Part shown: in pieces, positions 36,330 through 46,927 of the stretch
How positions within the stretch are numbered: the stretch's first letter is position 1
Layout: each line of letters opens with the position of its first letter
NCBI GenBank assembly: GCA_034440615.1
Contig: JAOTOM010005181.1
Span: forward strand, 393,501-457,500
Length of the DNA stretch: 64,000 nucleotides
Reading direction: 5' to 3'
From: Ashinkailepas kermadecensis
Lineage: Eukaryota; Arthropoda; Thecostraca; Neolepadidae
The notes under the pieces: generated by a model
Database searches by the model: none
Told to the model about the DNA's origin: nothing
What the model saw: the letters and a program-made list of their open reading frames with translations, nothing else
Made by a program: the position numbers and the translations under genes

Positions 36330-37683
36330 GTGGCGTGTGAGGTGTGGCGTGTGAAGGGTGGCAGAGTGAGGTGTGGCGTGTGAGGTGTGGCGTGTGAGGT
36401 GTGGCGTGTGAGGTGTGGCGTGTGAGGTGTGGCAGAGTCAGGTGTGGCAGAGGTGTGGCGTGTGAGGTGTGAGGTGTGGCGTGCTAGGTGTGACGTGCGA
36501 GGTGTGGCTTGTGAGGTGTGGCGTGTTAAGTGTAATTTGTGACGCATGCTGTGTCATGTGCCATGTGAGATGTCGCGTGTGATGTGTGACGTGACGTGTA
36601 GCGTGTGACGTGACATGTGACGTGACGTGTGACGTGACATGTGACGTGACGTGTGACGTGACATGATGCGCGACGCGTGACGTGACGTGTGACGTGACGT
36701 GTGACGTGACGTGATGCGTGACGTGACGTGTAGCGTGACGTGATGCACGACGAGTGACGTGACGTGACGTTACATGTGACGTGACGTGACGCGACGTGTG
36801 ACGTGACGTGACGTGATGCGCGACGCGTGACGTGACGTGTGGTGTGTGAGATGTTGCGTGTGATGTGTGACATGTGGCATGTGAGGTGTGGAAGAGTGAG
36901 ATGTGGCGTGTGAGGTGTGGCGTGGGATGTGTGACATGTGACGTGTGACGTATGGGTTATGACGTGTGGCGTGTGATGTGTGACGTGTGGCGTGTGAGGG
37001 GTGGCAGAGTGAGGTGTGGCATGTGAGGTGTGGTATGTGAGGGGTGGCAGAGTGAGGTGTGGCGTGTGAGGTGTGGCGTGTGAGGTGTGGCATGTGAGGT
37101 GTGGCGTGTGAGGTGTGGCGTGTGAGATGTGGCGTGTGAGGGGTGGCAGAGTGAGGTGTGGCATGTGAGGTGTGGCATGTGAGGGGTGGCAGAGTGAGGT
37201 GTGGCAGAGTGAGGTGTGGCAGAGTGAGGTGTGGCATGTGAGGTGTGGCGTGTGAGGTGTGGCGTGTGAGGTGTGGCATGTGAGGTGTGGCGTGTGAGGT
37301 GTGGCGTGTGAGGGGTGGCAGAGTGAGGTGTGGCATGTGAGGTGTGGTATGTGAGGGGTGGCAGAGTGAGGTGTGGCGTGGGATGTGTGACGTGTGACGT
37401 ATGACGTGACGTGTGGCGTGTGAGGTGTGGCAGAGTGAGATGTGGCGTGTGAGGTGTGACGTATGAGGTGTGGCGTGTGGGGTGTGGCGTATGGGATGTG
37501 GCGTGTGAGGTGTGGCGTGTGGGATGTGGCGTGTGAGGTGTGGCGTGTGAGGTGTGGCGTGTGACGTGTGACGTGTTGCGTGTGATGTGTGACGTGTGGC
37601 GTATGACGTGTGGCATGTGGCGTGTGACGTGTGACGTGTGACATGTGACATGCGACGTGTGACGTGTGGCGTGTGACGTGTGA
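36330..37683. repeat. GTGTGGC/GTGACGT satellite array inside CR1
   Basis: Built from 14-mers (TGTGGCGTGTGAGG), 15-mers (TGGCAGAGTGAGGTG) and, at 36560-36840, GTGACGTGAC-type short units. All three minus frames stay open for hundreds of codons (for example 36526-37935) because units lack stops; these are not genes. The complementary array is at 48946-50215. Confidence 0.93.
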
Positions 37684-37888
37684 CCCATCACGGGCCGTTG
37701 TGATCGCCGCCCTGCCGACAGCGTCCCCGCCCTCGGAGCTGAACAGACGCGCCATGGCCCGGCCGCAGATCAGGCAGAAGTGCCCGCCGTCAGCGATGGT
37801 GGCGCGCCCTGTGGTCAGGTGGCGGCCGGCGGCCGGACAGGTGCCGCTGCCGCGCCGCCTCCGCCTGCCCGGCGCCTCGGTCACTCTA
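37684..37888. repeat. GC-rich module joined to satellite, copy 1
   Basis: About 205 bp, very GC-rich. It is nearly identical to the complement of about 48740-48945, including GCCATGGCCCGGCCGCAGAT. Possible coding in either strand is unassigned (one frame contains HFCLICGRAMARL). It travels together with the adjacent satellite. Confidence 0.85.
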
Positions 37889-37921
37889 CTACCACCTGCC
37901 ACTCTACTACCACCTGCCACT

Positions 37922-38084
37922 CTACCACCTGCCACTCACTGCCCCCTTGCTTAGGCTCACTCCTCCAAATCCTCCACCCCCTGACTTTAAACCACTGCCC
38001 CTCCTGTGCGCTACAACTAGAAATCTTCTGTTCACTAGGAATACTTCTCTCTTCAGATCTCCCTGCCACCTCCACAGCAGGGGA
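37922..38084. repeat. 163-bp direct repeat, right copy
   Basis: Second copy of 36167-36329, in place within the intact reading order of CR1 ORF1. It is preceded by a triplicated CTACCACCTGCCACT motif at about 37893-37935. Confidence 0.9.
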
Positions 38085-38864
38085 AGCTACAGTTACCTGG
38101 TGGCCTGTGACCACCTGGGCATAGGATGCCCCTGCTACAGACTGCCCCTTACATGTTACCCTTTCTGGCTAGCCCTGTGAAGCAAGGGAAGCTTGGAGCT
38201 TGGAAAGCTCTGCCTTAAGGTCCCTAACCTCATCCTCTAGTGCCTGCATCCTGGTAGTAACCATCCTAAAGGCTGCAGCTTATTCCTAGATTGCGATTGA
38301 AAAGTAACTTGCTGCAAAATGATTCCCCAAATAACAGAGCAGAGCGAAATAACCGACAAAGCTTAGGTCTATGCTAGTTCCTAACTATGTAGCACTTACA
38401 AGGTAATCACTGTGCAGAAAGTTGACTGGTTTTAAAGAAAGAAGAAATCACTCGCTGAATAACTGCCAAAAATGAAATAAATAGCTGAAAACACTAGACA
38501 AAGACACACTAGACACACTAGACAAAGACAGACAGAATGGACAAAATGGCGCTGGGCAGCGTCTCTTGGTGTAAATATAATAATCTGCTTGCTAAAAAAG
38601 AAACTTATGAGCTAAAACTATGCAAATATATGCACAGAAGTAATTGCTAAATACCTATCCACAGTTAAGCCTAGGATACTGTCCGGTTCTGCAACAACTT
38701 ATCTGAAAAGCAGGAGCTCCACACCGACGTGTTTCCACCTTGACAACTGGCGGCTAGCAGCTGGAATATAGTGACAAACTTACTCTATATTAGTATTTTC
38801 CTTGGAATATGAAGTGTAGGCTGTTATTTTGGCCCCTGCACTTGTCAATTTGTCGTGGAATGGG

Positions 38865-39546
38865 CCATCTACTACAATTCGTAGGCATTTCTGCCATTTC
38901 TGTTTGGCCCTTGACCTCACAACGAGTTAGAACACTTATGCAAAATAACACTCTATCAGACGACTAACATTCTCATTCCCTCACGTGCCTCGAACGTCAA
39001 AAGGCTTGTATTTCAGTAACATGCCGTTCTAAACACATCATAACAGGCCACGATAAACTAGCACAAAAACAACCGTGCATGTCTAATTTAGGACGGATAT
39101 GTAGAGTTTTAGGGACAAAACACTATTTTTATGTTTTACTCCGAAAGATAAAATATCGGACTTTATTTCTGCACTTTTTCAAATCGCAATGCGACTGTCC
39201 CGAGGGTTAAATTAGGTCATTTAAGTCACGATATCACGATTTCAAAGAACCCGTAAGCGAAAATTCAGCAAAAACCAAAGTACGCAGTGGAATGTTGTGA
39301 GTTCACCGATATATGCTTTTGCATAATTCTGTTTGTTCTTCATTGTGTTAAGGACCTCAAAATACACCATTGTTAGGTGGCATCTCAGAAATGCCAGAGG
39401 CTATACCTCCTTGACCATTGACCTGATCTTTCTTTTAAAAAAATGGCACAGCTGGATTCAGTGCATCAGATAACCCCACACAATGATTTTACTCAAAATA
39501 TAAAATATTGTGTGTTATGCTCTTGTCGATTTGTTGTGGATGGGCC
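38865..39546. mobile_element. DFAEN-family transposon, copy C (right-end fragment)
   Basis: It begins CCATCTACTAC, equivalent to copy B at about 42841, directly after the end of copy A. It runs through the right arm to GATTTGTTGTGGATGGGCC at 39546. Landmarks shared with copy B: GACTGTCCCG, GTGAGTTCACCGATATA and GCATCAGATAACCCCACAC. The coding region and left arm are absent. Confidence 0.8.
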
Positions 39547-40298
39547 TGCTGTAGATTCAGCCATGTCGAGACAAAAAGTTGACATTATGACACCAAATGT
39601 ACATGAAAGCTGTGAACAGCCACCAAGTTTCATGGAGCTACTCCTAATAGCAATTGAGATTGAAAAGCATGAATAAGGGAGTGGGACTGAATCAGCATCA
39701 TAAGGAATCAGGGTAAGACTAGGCAAAGTATATGCTTTCGTTAGCACGGGATAAATATGGGAAACATTGACATTAGTGCACACTCGAAGATGGGTGTTTT
39801 GGGCTGCAATGAATCTTGCGCACCGTACATGCGATGCATGGGTTCCCCAGGAATTAAATGGAATAGCGCAGTGGACCAAGTTAATTATCACATATCTGTA
39901 AATTTTACCATGTCCATCCTTGTACAGAAAACTACTGAAACATACCATCCATTATAGGTGAATGAGGCTAGTTTCTCATAACATTGCCCGCTCTTTCTGA
40001 ACAGCACTGGTTTTGGTGTTGCAAGTGGGAATGGCTTGCAATAGTGGTGAAATATGTTTGTACGATTTCTTGTGTTATTGCTGTTGATATTGCACAAGTC
40101 TCGTGCTCACACTTTCAATCATAAGTGCTCTCTGATTCAGTACATAAGTACTAAAGGTGTTCTGGTCAGAACATTTTCAGATTGATAAGTGTAAATGAGA
40201 AATTAGCATTAGCAGTCACCAACCAGGGGGGTCTGAACCATCACAACCCACCCCGGATCTGCAGCCATATGCAGTGGTTTGTCTGCATTTTCTCTTTA
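39547..40298. other. Gene-less spacer between copies C and B
   Basis: No recognised exon or element. Short open frames on both strands lack domains. Confidence 0.4.
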
Positions 40299-41433
40299 GG
40301 CCCATTCCACAACAACTCGACAACACCCAATATTATATATTTGGATGAAAATATTTGTATGGGGTTATCTGATGCGTCGAATCCAGCTGTAACTCCTTGA
40401 CAGGTCAACGGCCAAGGAGTTATAGCCTCGGGCATTTCTGAGATGTCACCAAACAAGGGTGTCTTTTGAGGTCCTCAGTACAATGAAGAACAATCCGAAT
40501 TGTGCAAAAGTATATATCGTTGAACTCACAATAATCCACTGCATCTCTTGGCTCTTTCGGAATTTTCGTTTACGGGACATTTTAAATCGTGATATAGTGA
40601 CCTAACGTAACGTGACCTACTTTAATTATCGGGACAGTCACAATGCGATTTGAAAAAGCGCAGAAATGTAGTCCGATATATTATCTTTCGAAGCAAACAT
40701 AAATAAAAATAGGGTTTTGCCCCTAAAACTATATATATCCGTTCAAAATTAGGCATGCATGGTTGTTTCTGCGCTAGTTTATCGTGGCCTGTTTTATTAT
40801 TGGTTTAGAACAGTATATTACTGAAATACAAGCATTTTGATGTTCGTGGCACGTATCCCATCACGTGCAAGTATTCCATCACGATGAGTAATCTCACTCA
40901 TCTTGAACTGCTTGAGAACAAATTTGGCGCGGACGCATCAATTGAAACATGCTGAGCCTATACTGAATCGCATTGGATCATGAGCCGTCTACATTGGTGT
41001 AATAAAATAAAGAACAGAATTACACAATGCAATGCAATACCATAATTTGTTACAGTACAGCATTATAATGCAATGCAATACAATGATCTACAGATATGCA
41101 GATCATCCCATACCTTGTCAGAATCCCAGTTCAGACTGACGATCTGTCACTGCGACGATATTAATCAACGCAATCTGTATCAGCGCGCACACCAACACGT
41201 CTCACTTCACCCAACTTCCATTAACACACGCCCCGCATCGGTAGGCAGTTCATAAACTATTACGGTGCTGTGGGTCAATGGTGCGAACTTGTGGTACCCA
41301 TGTGTTCCTTTCACCGTGATGGCTTTCGGGAAGCGCTCGGTGAGGTGGGTCGTGACGTCCATTGCCTCCTGCTTTCATATAAATATGAATTTGATGAATT
41401 TGTGCGACACATACTCAAACATGTCCTCCGCCG

Positions 41434-42690
41434 TCAGTATCTGGTTGTTAAGCGAGCGCCTGAGGCTCTCTTGAGTCGCGGCACGCTTTGGCTGTGCCCC
41501 TGATGCCGTCGCAAGCGTCCATGCCATGATATGTGACAAAAAAGCCATTCACAGGGTACCCCAAAATCTGCCTGATGGTGACACACATTAACGAAGTAAT
41601 GTTTATTCTCATACTGCCGTCTGTTAAATACATATTTTTGGAGGTCAGGTACTGCGGTCCGAATTTCTGGGATAAGCCGTTGCAGGAACGCATGCATCAT
41701 GTCAGTGTTGTGCTTTGTGCCGTTGGAAATACAGCAGTAGCTCTGATGGCACAGTACCTCTTCCTCACGCCAGCACACTACAAACGGGTGCCCCGTACAC
41801 AGGGACGAATCCCAGTGGAAGCCTTGAGCTACATCCTGCACCACAAATTAATAATTATCGGCGAAATCGTACCAGGCAATCACTTCACCCTCCTTGGCAA
41901 TAGCCTTTGCGTAGGTGAAGTGCTGGCCTTGTTTGTCAGCCACAAAGTGGTGTTTGATCAGCTTCACGGTTTGCGGGCTGAAATATCGTATGCTTCCCTC
42001 TTTGATCTAAACTATTTCTGCGAGTGTACAGCGATGCGTGCTCATTCACTGTTTGTACCTACTATAATTATTCAAGTCATCATCTGGGGCTAAATCACCT
42101 TCACTCTCTTCTCCTGATTTGTCCGCGAGTCCTTAGAAAGTTCATTACCCCGTCTTCACCAGGGCAGTCCTCAGTTGTGCATCATGCAATCACGGTTTTC
42201 AATGTGTCACATACACACACACATGCGAAATACAGCGTGATCGAGGAGGTTACGGTATTTGAGACTGGGATGGCCGAGAGCGGATATGAGCAGTTTTGGG
42301 TTTTGATGATAAGTGCACATACACACCGAGTGCATCCCACTGCTGCCTGCCAAGACGCAATGCTTCGGATGAAGGGCATCAAAGGTTAAGAAGCCGGTGC
42401 GAGGGTTTTCAGAGTTTTGCTTGTATATATCATATATATCACACAAATTTTCCAAATCAAACCTTTTCTGAACTCTACTTTTGGTTCCATCAACCTGTCG
42501 CACCGTGACACGGTCGGTCTTGCCGAGACACATTCGGCTGATCTGACCACACTCATAAAATAGCTATACTTTCACCTTGACTGCGTCCGACACCATCAGA
42601 AATTTCCTCGCTTCACAGGCAGCATGTTCAGCGAGAGTGAGCAGTGAGCACTGGACACCCAAACACGGTGCCACTCCTTGTTTGTGCCCT
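41434..42690 (-). pseudogene. DFAEN-family DDE-like ORF, copy B, disabled
   Basis: Homologous to 27327-28900. Blocks: MCLGKTDRVTVRQVDGTKSR (about 42533), HCVLAGSSGMHSVCMCTYHQ, LLISALG, DFADNY followed at once by TAA (about 41847), VVQDVAQGFHWDSSLCTGHP, QSYCCISNGTKHNTD, and HHQADFGVPCEWLF, with frameshifts before and after the central block. In intact relatives I recall D-x-A-E-N, SDGxxxQYKN and HGKxxCDGxGGT blocks, which suggests a DDE-type catalytic triad. The superfamily assignment is open. The same TAA occurs in copy A. Confidence 0.65.
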
Positions 42691-43180
42691 CCCTGATATT
42701 TCACTACGTTCGTATATTTTTATTTTCGCGATGTAATAAATGGTTGTGCAAATGGTTTCTCGGTTATCGGAATGTGATTGCTATATTGTGGATGCTTTTC
42801 TCTCCTTGTAATTCATGGTAAGGTATAAATCAGAAACCATCTACTACCACAATTTAGAGACATTTCTGCCATTTTGTTTGACCCTTGACCTCACGAGTTA
42901 GAACACTTGTGCAACACAATATTCAAGATCAGATGACTAACATTATCATCCTATCACGTGTCTCGAACGACAAAAGCATTGTATTTCAGCAATATACCGT
43001 TCTAAATACATATTCATATAGGTCACGATAAGCTAGCGCGAAAACAATCATGCATGCCTAATTTTAAACGGATTTGTAGATTTTTAAGAACAAAACCCTA
43101 TATTTTACTTTTTTGCTTCGAAAGATTCTATCGAATTTTATTTATGCACTTCTTTAAATCGCATTGTGACTGTCCCGGAA

Positions 43181-43343
43181 GGTGGTGGTTGTTGGCTTTA
43201 TGACACGTCGACCGTTGAGTCATGTAACGTCGCCAATCTCTCACGCCGATTGGTCGCGGGCGAAGAGCAGCGACAGATGAGACTCGAACCCACAATCTTT
43301 CGATTGTGAGACGGGCAACTCACCCCTAGATTACTCGTCCCCC
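43181..43343 (-). mobile_element. SINE 3, tRNA-headed
   Basis: Minus strand: GGGACGAGTAATCTAGGGG head, B box GGGTTCGAGTCTC, shared body CGCGACCAATCGGCGTGAGA, then TGACTCAACGGTCGACG. It interrupts copy B's right arm after GACTGTCCCGG, so it is younger than that copy. It is very similar to SINE 4. Confidence 0.88.
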
Positions 43344-43700
43344 TTTTTGTAAAATAGGTCACCTGTCCTAAGGTCACGATGTCACGATTTCAAATATCCA
43401 GTAAACGATAATTTTGAAACAGCCAAAAGATACCGTGGGTCATTGTGAGTTCACCGATATAAACGTTTGCACAATTCAGATTGTTCTTCACTTAATTATA
43501 GTCCTAAAAAGACACCCTTGTTGGGTGACATCTAAAAAATGCCCGAGGCTATAACTCCTTGACCGTAGACCCGACCTTTCTAAAAATTGGACAGCTGGAT
43601 TCGGTGCATCAGATAACCCCACACAAATATTTTCATCAAAATATATAATATTGAGTGTTATTTTGGCCCTTTCAATTGTCGATTTGTCGTGGAATTGCCC

Positions 43701-44325
43701 ATTCCATATGGCGGTCTTGGCCAATTTCATTCGGTTTGATTTGAAGAGCTAGACACTCAAGAAGAGCTAGATTGGATTTCACATTGACGTATTGTGATAT
43801 TCTGGTGCAAAAACACTATTTCTCTCTTCGTTCCAGTTGTGATTTCAATTCAGGTTGGTTGTGATAAGAACGTTCCATCGTGATCCCTCTGCCTTCCCCG
43901 CCGATCCTCGATTCCTCTGGCAGCGATATTGACATGCAGATCCCGAGACCTCCGCCTCCGGTTTACAGTTATGTGTCATTGCGGTTGGTTCGAGGTCAGG
44001 AATCCACCATAGTTATCAGTCCAATATATCCACCAATGGATTCACCAACAGCCACTCAGGCAATCATCTCACATAGTTATTCTCAATGCAATGCCATAAA
44101 TATCCGCGTTTCGTGCGTATTAAACCACTCGTTATTTCCCGCTATGCCTGGCCGTCACAGTCGGAACGCAGACATGACTTCATGAAATACATAGCCAATC
44201 GGCATCTAGCGGATCGGTCCCTGAAATCTATTAATAAATATCCGTGTGTATCTAATTATGCAGTTCCTAGTGGTTAAAATATTTGTCATCATGGTTTTCA
44301 TCACTTTTCAATCCCATAGAACTAT
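43701..44325. other. Gene-less stretch with a weak proline-rich frame
   Basis: A plus frame at 43880-44185 includes IPRPPPPVYSYVSLRLV and an overlapping frame continues to 44277. Neither has a recognised domain nor splice support. It could be the decayed front part of the LINE relic that follows. Confidence 0.3.
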
Positions 44326-44329
44326 ACAT

Positions 44330-44600
44330 GCAAGTTTCCAAACAGAGTCTTCTACATCATTCATCAGCAGCACGGGGCATATGGAAAAGTTCTTGACTGG
44401 ATTGAAACATTGCTAAGGGAGGAAACAAAAGGTAGTATGCAATGGATATGAATCTGAATGGAAGAATTATGATTGGTGTGCCACAGGCTCCGTTCCAGAT
44501 ATTCTTCTATTTATAATCTTCGTGAACAATATTGAGGTTAGGCTGAGGAAAAGGCTGCTCAAATTTGCCCATCATATCAACCTGGTAATACAATGGCTAC
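44330..44600 (+). pseudogene. LINE reverse transcriptase relic
   Basis: Translation across frameshifts gives AYGKVLDWIETLLREETKGS, GVPQ, ILLFIIFVNNIEVRLRKRLL and KFAHH. These match the order GKVLDWI - SGVPQGSVLGP - LLFxIFINDI - KFADD in Jockey/CR1/L2-type LINE reverse transcriptases. The catalytic FADD reads FAHH, and the PQGSVLGP stretch is scrambled, so it is dead. No adjacent endonuclease is visible. Confidence 0.75.
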
Positions 44601-44924
44601 GCGGTCGGTCCTCTGCATGGACCCGGCCGGTCGACCGGTCGGCCAGTCCGCGGCCTTTTTGCGGCCAGCCGGTCGGCGACTAGAGACGCTTCCCCGGAGC
44701 GCTTATCGGTGGGGGTGTGGGTTATTAGCGATAGATAACACACATGCCAAATTGGACGCACCGGGGTGTGCGATGGAGAAGGCAGGCTTCAGCAGGGGAA
44801 GGGGTGGACGGAACGCCACGTTTCCCACTGCCACCTGTTGCAGAAAACGGAGACACAGCCGCGCGATTTCACCGTCAGGGCTTCGCTGGCTCCTCTAGCG
44901 GACAACTGAGGAACTATTTTTGAA

Positions 44925-45140
44925 CGTTATTGGACGTTATGAACTCTGGACATTATGAACCCTGGACGTTATGAACGCTCCCTCTGAAGCCAGTTTTTGA
45001 CGTTATGATCCTTGGACGTCATGCACTCTGGATGTTATGAACGCACCCGATCCGAGACATTTTGGACTTTATTTAGCATTTTGGACGTTATTATCCTTGG
45101 ACGTCGTGAGCTTTGGACGTTATGAACTCTGGATGTTATG
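44925..45140. repeat. Degenerate TTGGACGTTATGAAC minisatellite
   Basis: About ten imperfect 17-20-bp phrases such as CTCTGGACATTATGAAC, CCTTGGACGTCATGCAC and TTTGGACGTTATGAACTC. Confidence 0.85.
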
Positions 45141-45268
45141 ATTGTTCTCCATTACGGCGAGCCATGCACTGGTGATATTAATAAGGTACCTACGTACTTT
45201 TTAGCTTCGCATGGTCCATACCGTGGCCAGGTGTCTTCGCGGCGCGAGGCAGGAATACGCATCCCCCT

Positions 45269-45631
45269 CAGAGACGGATGCAGAGTGGGGGGGGGGGGGC
45301 GCACTGGGCATGTTCCCCCTCGTGGAAAGTAGTGCCGATCTAGCTGGGAAAAAGCGCCCCAACATAAATTTTAGAGTGCGTCCCCCGTCAACAAATTGTT
45401 TTAGCCAAAGACCTTCTCGGAGAAATCGAGATGCAATCTCAAGGGAAGGGGTTCCCTTGAGATTCAAAGGCTGAAGTGGGACCTTTGTTTACACTTAGTT
45501 GCGTGCAGTATGCCCGAATGCCCCCTCCCTGCCGCTCAACGAATTTTCCATCGAAGGTACTCCTCCAGGGACTTTCGCAGTGACGCCCCTGCAGAAGAGT
45601 CACCCAATGAAAATTCCTGGATCTGCCTCTG
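45269..45631. mobile_element. hAT-like MITE, CAGAGGCAGATCC family
   Basis: Left end CAGAGACGGATGCAGAG; inverted right end CAGAGGCAGATCCAGGAATT. The interior shares CACTGGGCATG, a C-rich run and TACTCCTCCAGGGACTTTC with the MITEs at 15021 and 62405. The target duplication is unclear. Confidence 0.55.
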
Positions 45632-45639
45632 CCCCCAAC

Positions 45640-46920
45640 CTTTATGCCACGTTTGATAAATACCACATTCTATACATACACACAATGACCACATCTGTAG
45701 GCAAGATATAGAACTTACGCAAAAGTAAGACATTTGAAGCTAAGAAGTCTTGACTGCTTATGTAAGATTCTTGATTTTACATATCTTAGGTGTGTCTTGA
45801 GTTTTCACAGGACTGGGCCCTGGATGCATTTATTTAACTTGGTATAATCAATCCCAATCGCATCATTTTAGGACAAATTGGGTTTGTATGTAGATCCGCC
45901 TTTTCCGGTTTGGTCCAGAATGACGACCCATGCGCATATAGCAATCTGTGCACATGGTGGCAGACATTGATGCAGTTAAATATTCACACGTAGCCAAAAC
46001 TTGTTTAATCGTCCCCGATTTAAGCATAGCAGCGAGTTAATGATGGCATAGTATAAACGCACTAAATGAGAGTACTATGGCTGTAATAGTACTATCTGGA
46101 CGTTCGGGAAAAGTAAGCTTAGTAAAGATCCCCTAGTTCCAGGAGCGCATGAACGCACGAACGCGTATTTCAGGAGATCTTGAAGCAGGATTACGTATGC
46201 ACATGTTGAAGATTACACAGGACTGTAGATGTAGAACATTCCACCTCATTTGTATACGTCACACAATTTCGCGCAACAATGGACTGTTCCAGCGATGCCA
46301 TATTTACCGCAATGCGCTTTGCAATGGGAAATATCCCAACGTTTTGAGTAGACAACAACAAATCCCCAAGGAAATGGAGTCACGAAAAAAACAGCATGCG
46401 TTGAATTATATATTTTTCGATGTTTCATACTGACGTGCACTATTCTCACGCAGTGTATTCATCTGCACATTCTTGACCAAATGACACCGGACTATACTTC
46501 GAGTACATTCCGAGCTCACTGCAGCGCTGTACCCTGATATTTTAGTCCGCTATCATTCTTCCTCATCACCCTTGCAATGGTAGGTGGTAAGTACATGTAA
46601 GCACATATACAGGCCAAGAATAATAGGGGACAGCCCGATATAATCGGAGCTGAAGACACGACGTCCTATGAAAACGACAGCCAACGAAAGCATTTCTTTT
46701 TCTTTTCTCGCGACAAGCCGCCTTTTGATTTGTATGCTATTGCGTATGCACTGAAACATTCCATGGATGGATAGATTTAGGGCCTCTCGACCCATGCATG
46801 CAATGAAGCCACCAGTGGAGGACGTATTAAGGCTGGGCGTGCAGAGCCATCAAACTCTTTAAAAGAAACCACTAGTAACTAACTCAAGTTTCGAAGTCAA
46901 TTATTGCCACACCGCGTCTC
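45640..46920. other. Gene-less stretch
   Basis: No exon, repeat or element recognised. Confidence 0.4.
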
Positions 46921-46927
46921 TCCCTTA

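Larger units (their letters stand above)
32465..38264 (-). pseudogene. CR1 ORF1: coiled coil plus SGNH esterase, split in pieces
   Basis: ORF1 of many CR1 elements carries a coiled coil and an SGNH/GDSL-type esterase; its exact role in transposition is unsettled. The ATG is at 38264 with an in-frame stop upstream. MQALEDEVRDLKAELSKLQ is a heptad-like coiled coil, followed by a TAG at about 38169. The frame continues to about 37922, is duplicated (36167-36329), and runs on to VLVVGDSRVRHLD (esterase block I, about 36000). The hAT insertion interrupts it after RRGRRC. It resumes below 32891 with VIVQVGVNNVG, one stop near 32748, and DGLHFSEKGVQVLSKVYEH, which carries the Asp-His block, ending at 32465. 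Confidence 0.85.
29778..38790 (-). mobile_element. CR1-group LINE, interrupted
   Basis: A non-LTR retrotransposon on the minus strand. From its 5' side it has an untranslated region (about 38265-38790), ORF1 (coiled coil plus SGNH esterase), an 8-bp gap, ORF2 (endonuclease plus reverse transcriptase), a short 3' UTR and a terminal TTTTATGTC repeat (about 29779-29800). It is inserted in the right arm of DFAEN copy A, which resumes at about 38800. Internal insertions are an hAT-like element in ORF1 (32892-35965) and a satellite block (36330-37921). ORF2 has lost its catalytic core, so the copy is dead. Confidence 0.9.
14206..38866. mobile_element. DFAEN-family transposon, copy A (outer layer)
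   Basis: Pieces of copy A, identified by alignment with copy B (40299-43700), lie at about 14206-14252, 27162-29777 and 38800-38866. The left arm is split by the CACTA-like element and the right arm by the CR1 LINE. The far right end reads TTTGTCGTGGAATGGGCC and stops at 38866, the same terminus as copies B and C. Removing the CACTA-like element joins ...CAGTTAAATA and TAAGCCTG..., which match copy B's ...TACTGAAATACAAGCATT. Sequence left of 14206 no longer aligns clearly, so the true left end is lost or unrecognised. Confidence 0.7.
40299..43700 (-). mobile_element. DFAEN-family transposon, copy B (most complete)
   Basis: The left arm starts GGCCCATTCCACAACAACTC at 40299. The right arm, read inverted from 43700, starts GGGCAATTCCACGACAAATC. 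The arms align over ~580 bp (about 40299-40880 and 42930-43700, not counting a SINE at 43181-43343). Between them lies a DDE-like ORF on the minus strand. Long arms plus a single transposase-like ORF define a DNA transposon of about 3.4 kb. The flanks show no clear target duplication, so the last bases of each end are provisional. Confidence 0.8.

Noticed and set aside
36526..37935. 469-codon histidine/threonine-rich open frame on the minus strand
   Set aside because: It is made of stop-free satellite 14/15-mers; neighbouring frames are open as well, and it spans an inserted block.
14206..43700. LTR retrotransposon or endogenous retrovirus
   Set aside because: No paired long terminal repeats, primer-binding site, protease or integrase signature; the reverse transcriptases seen are LINE-type.
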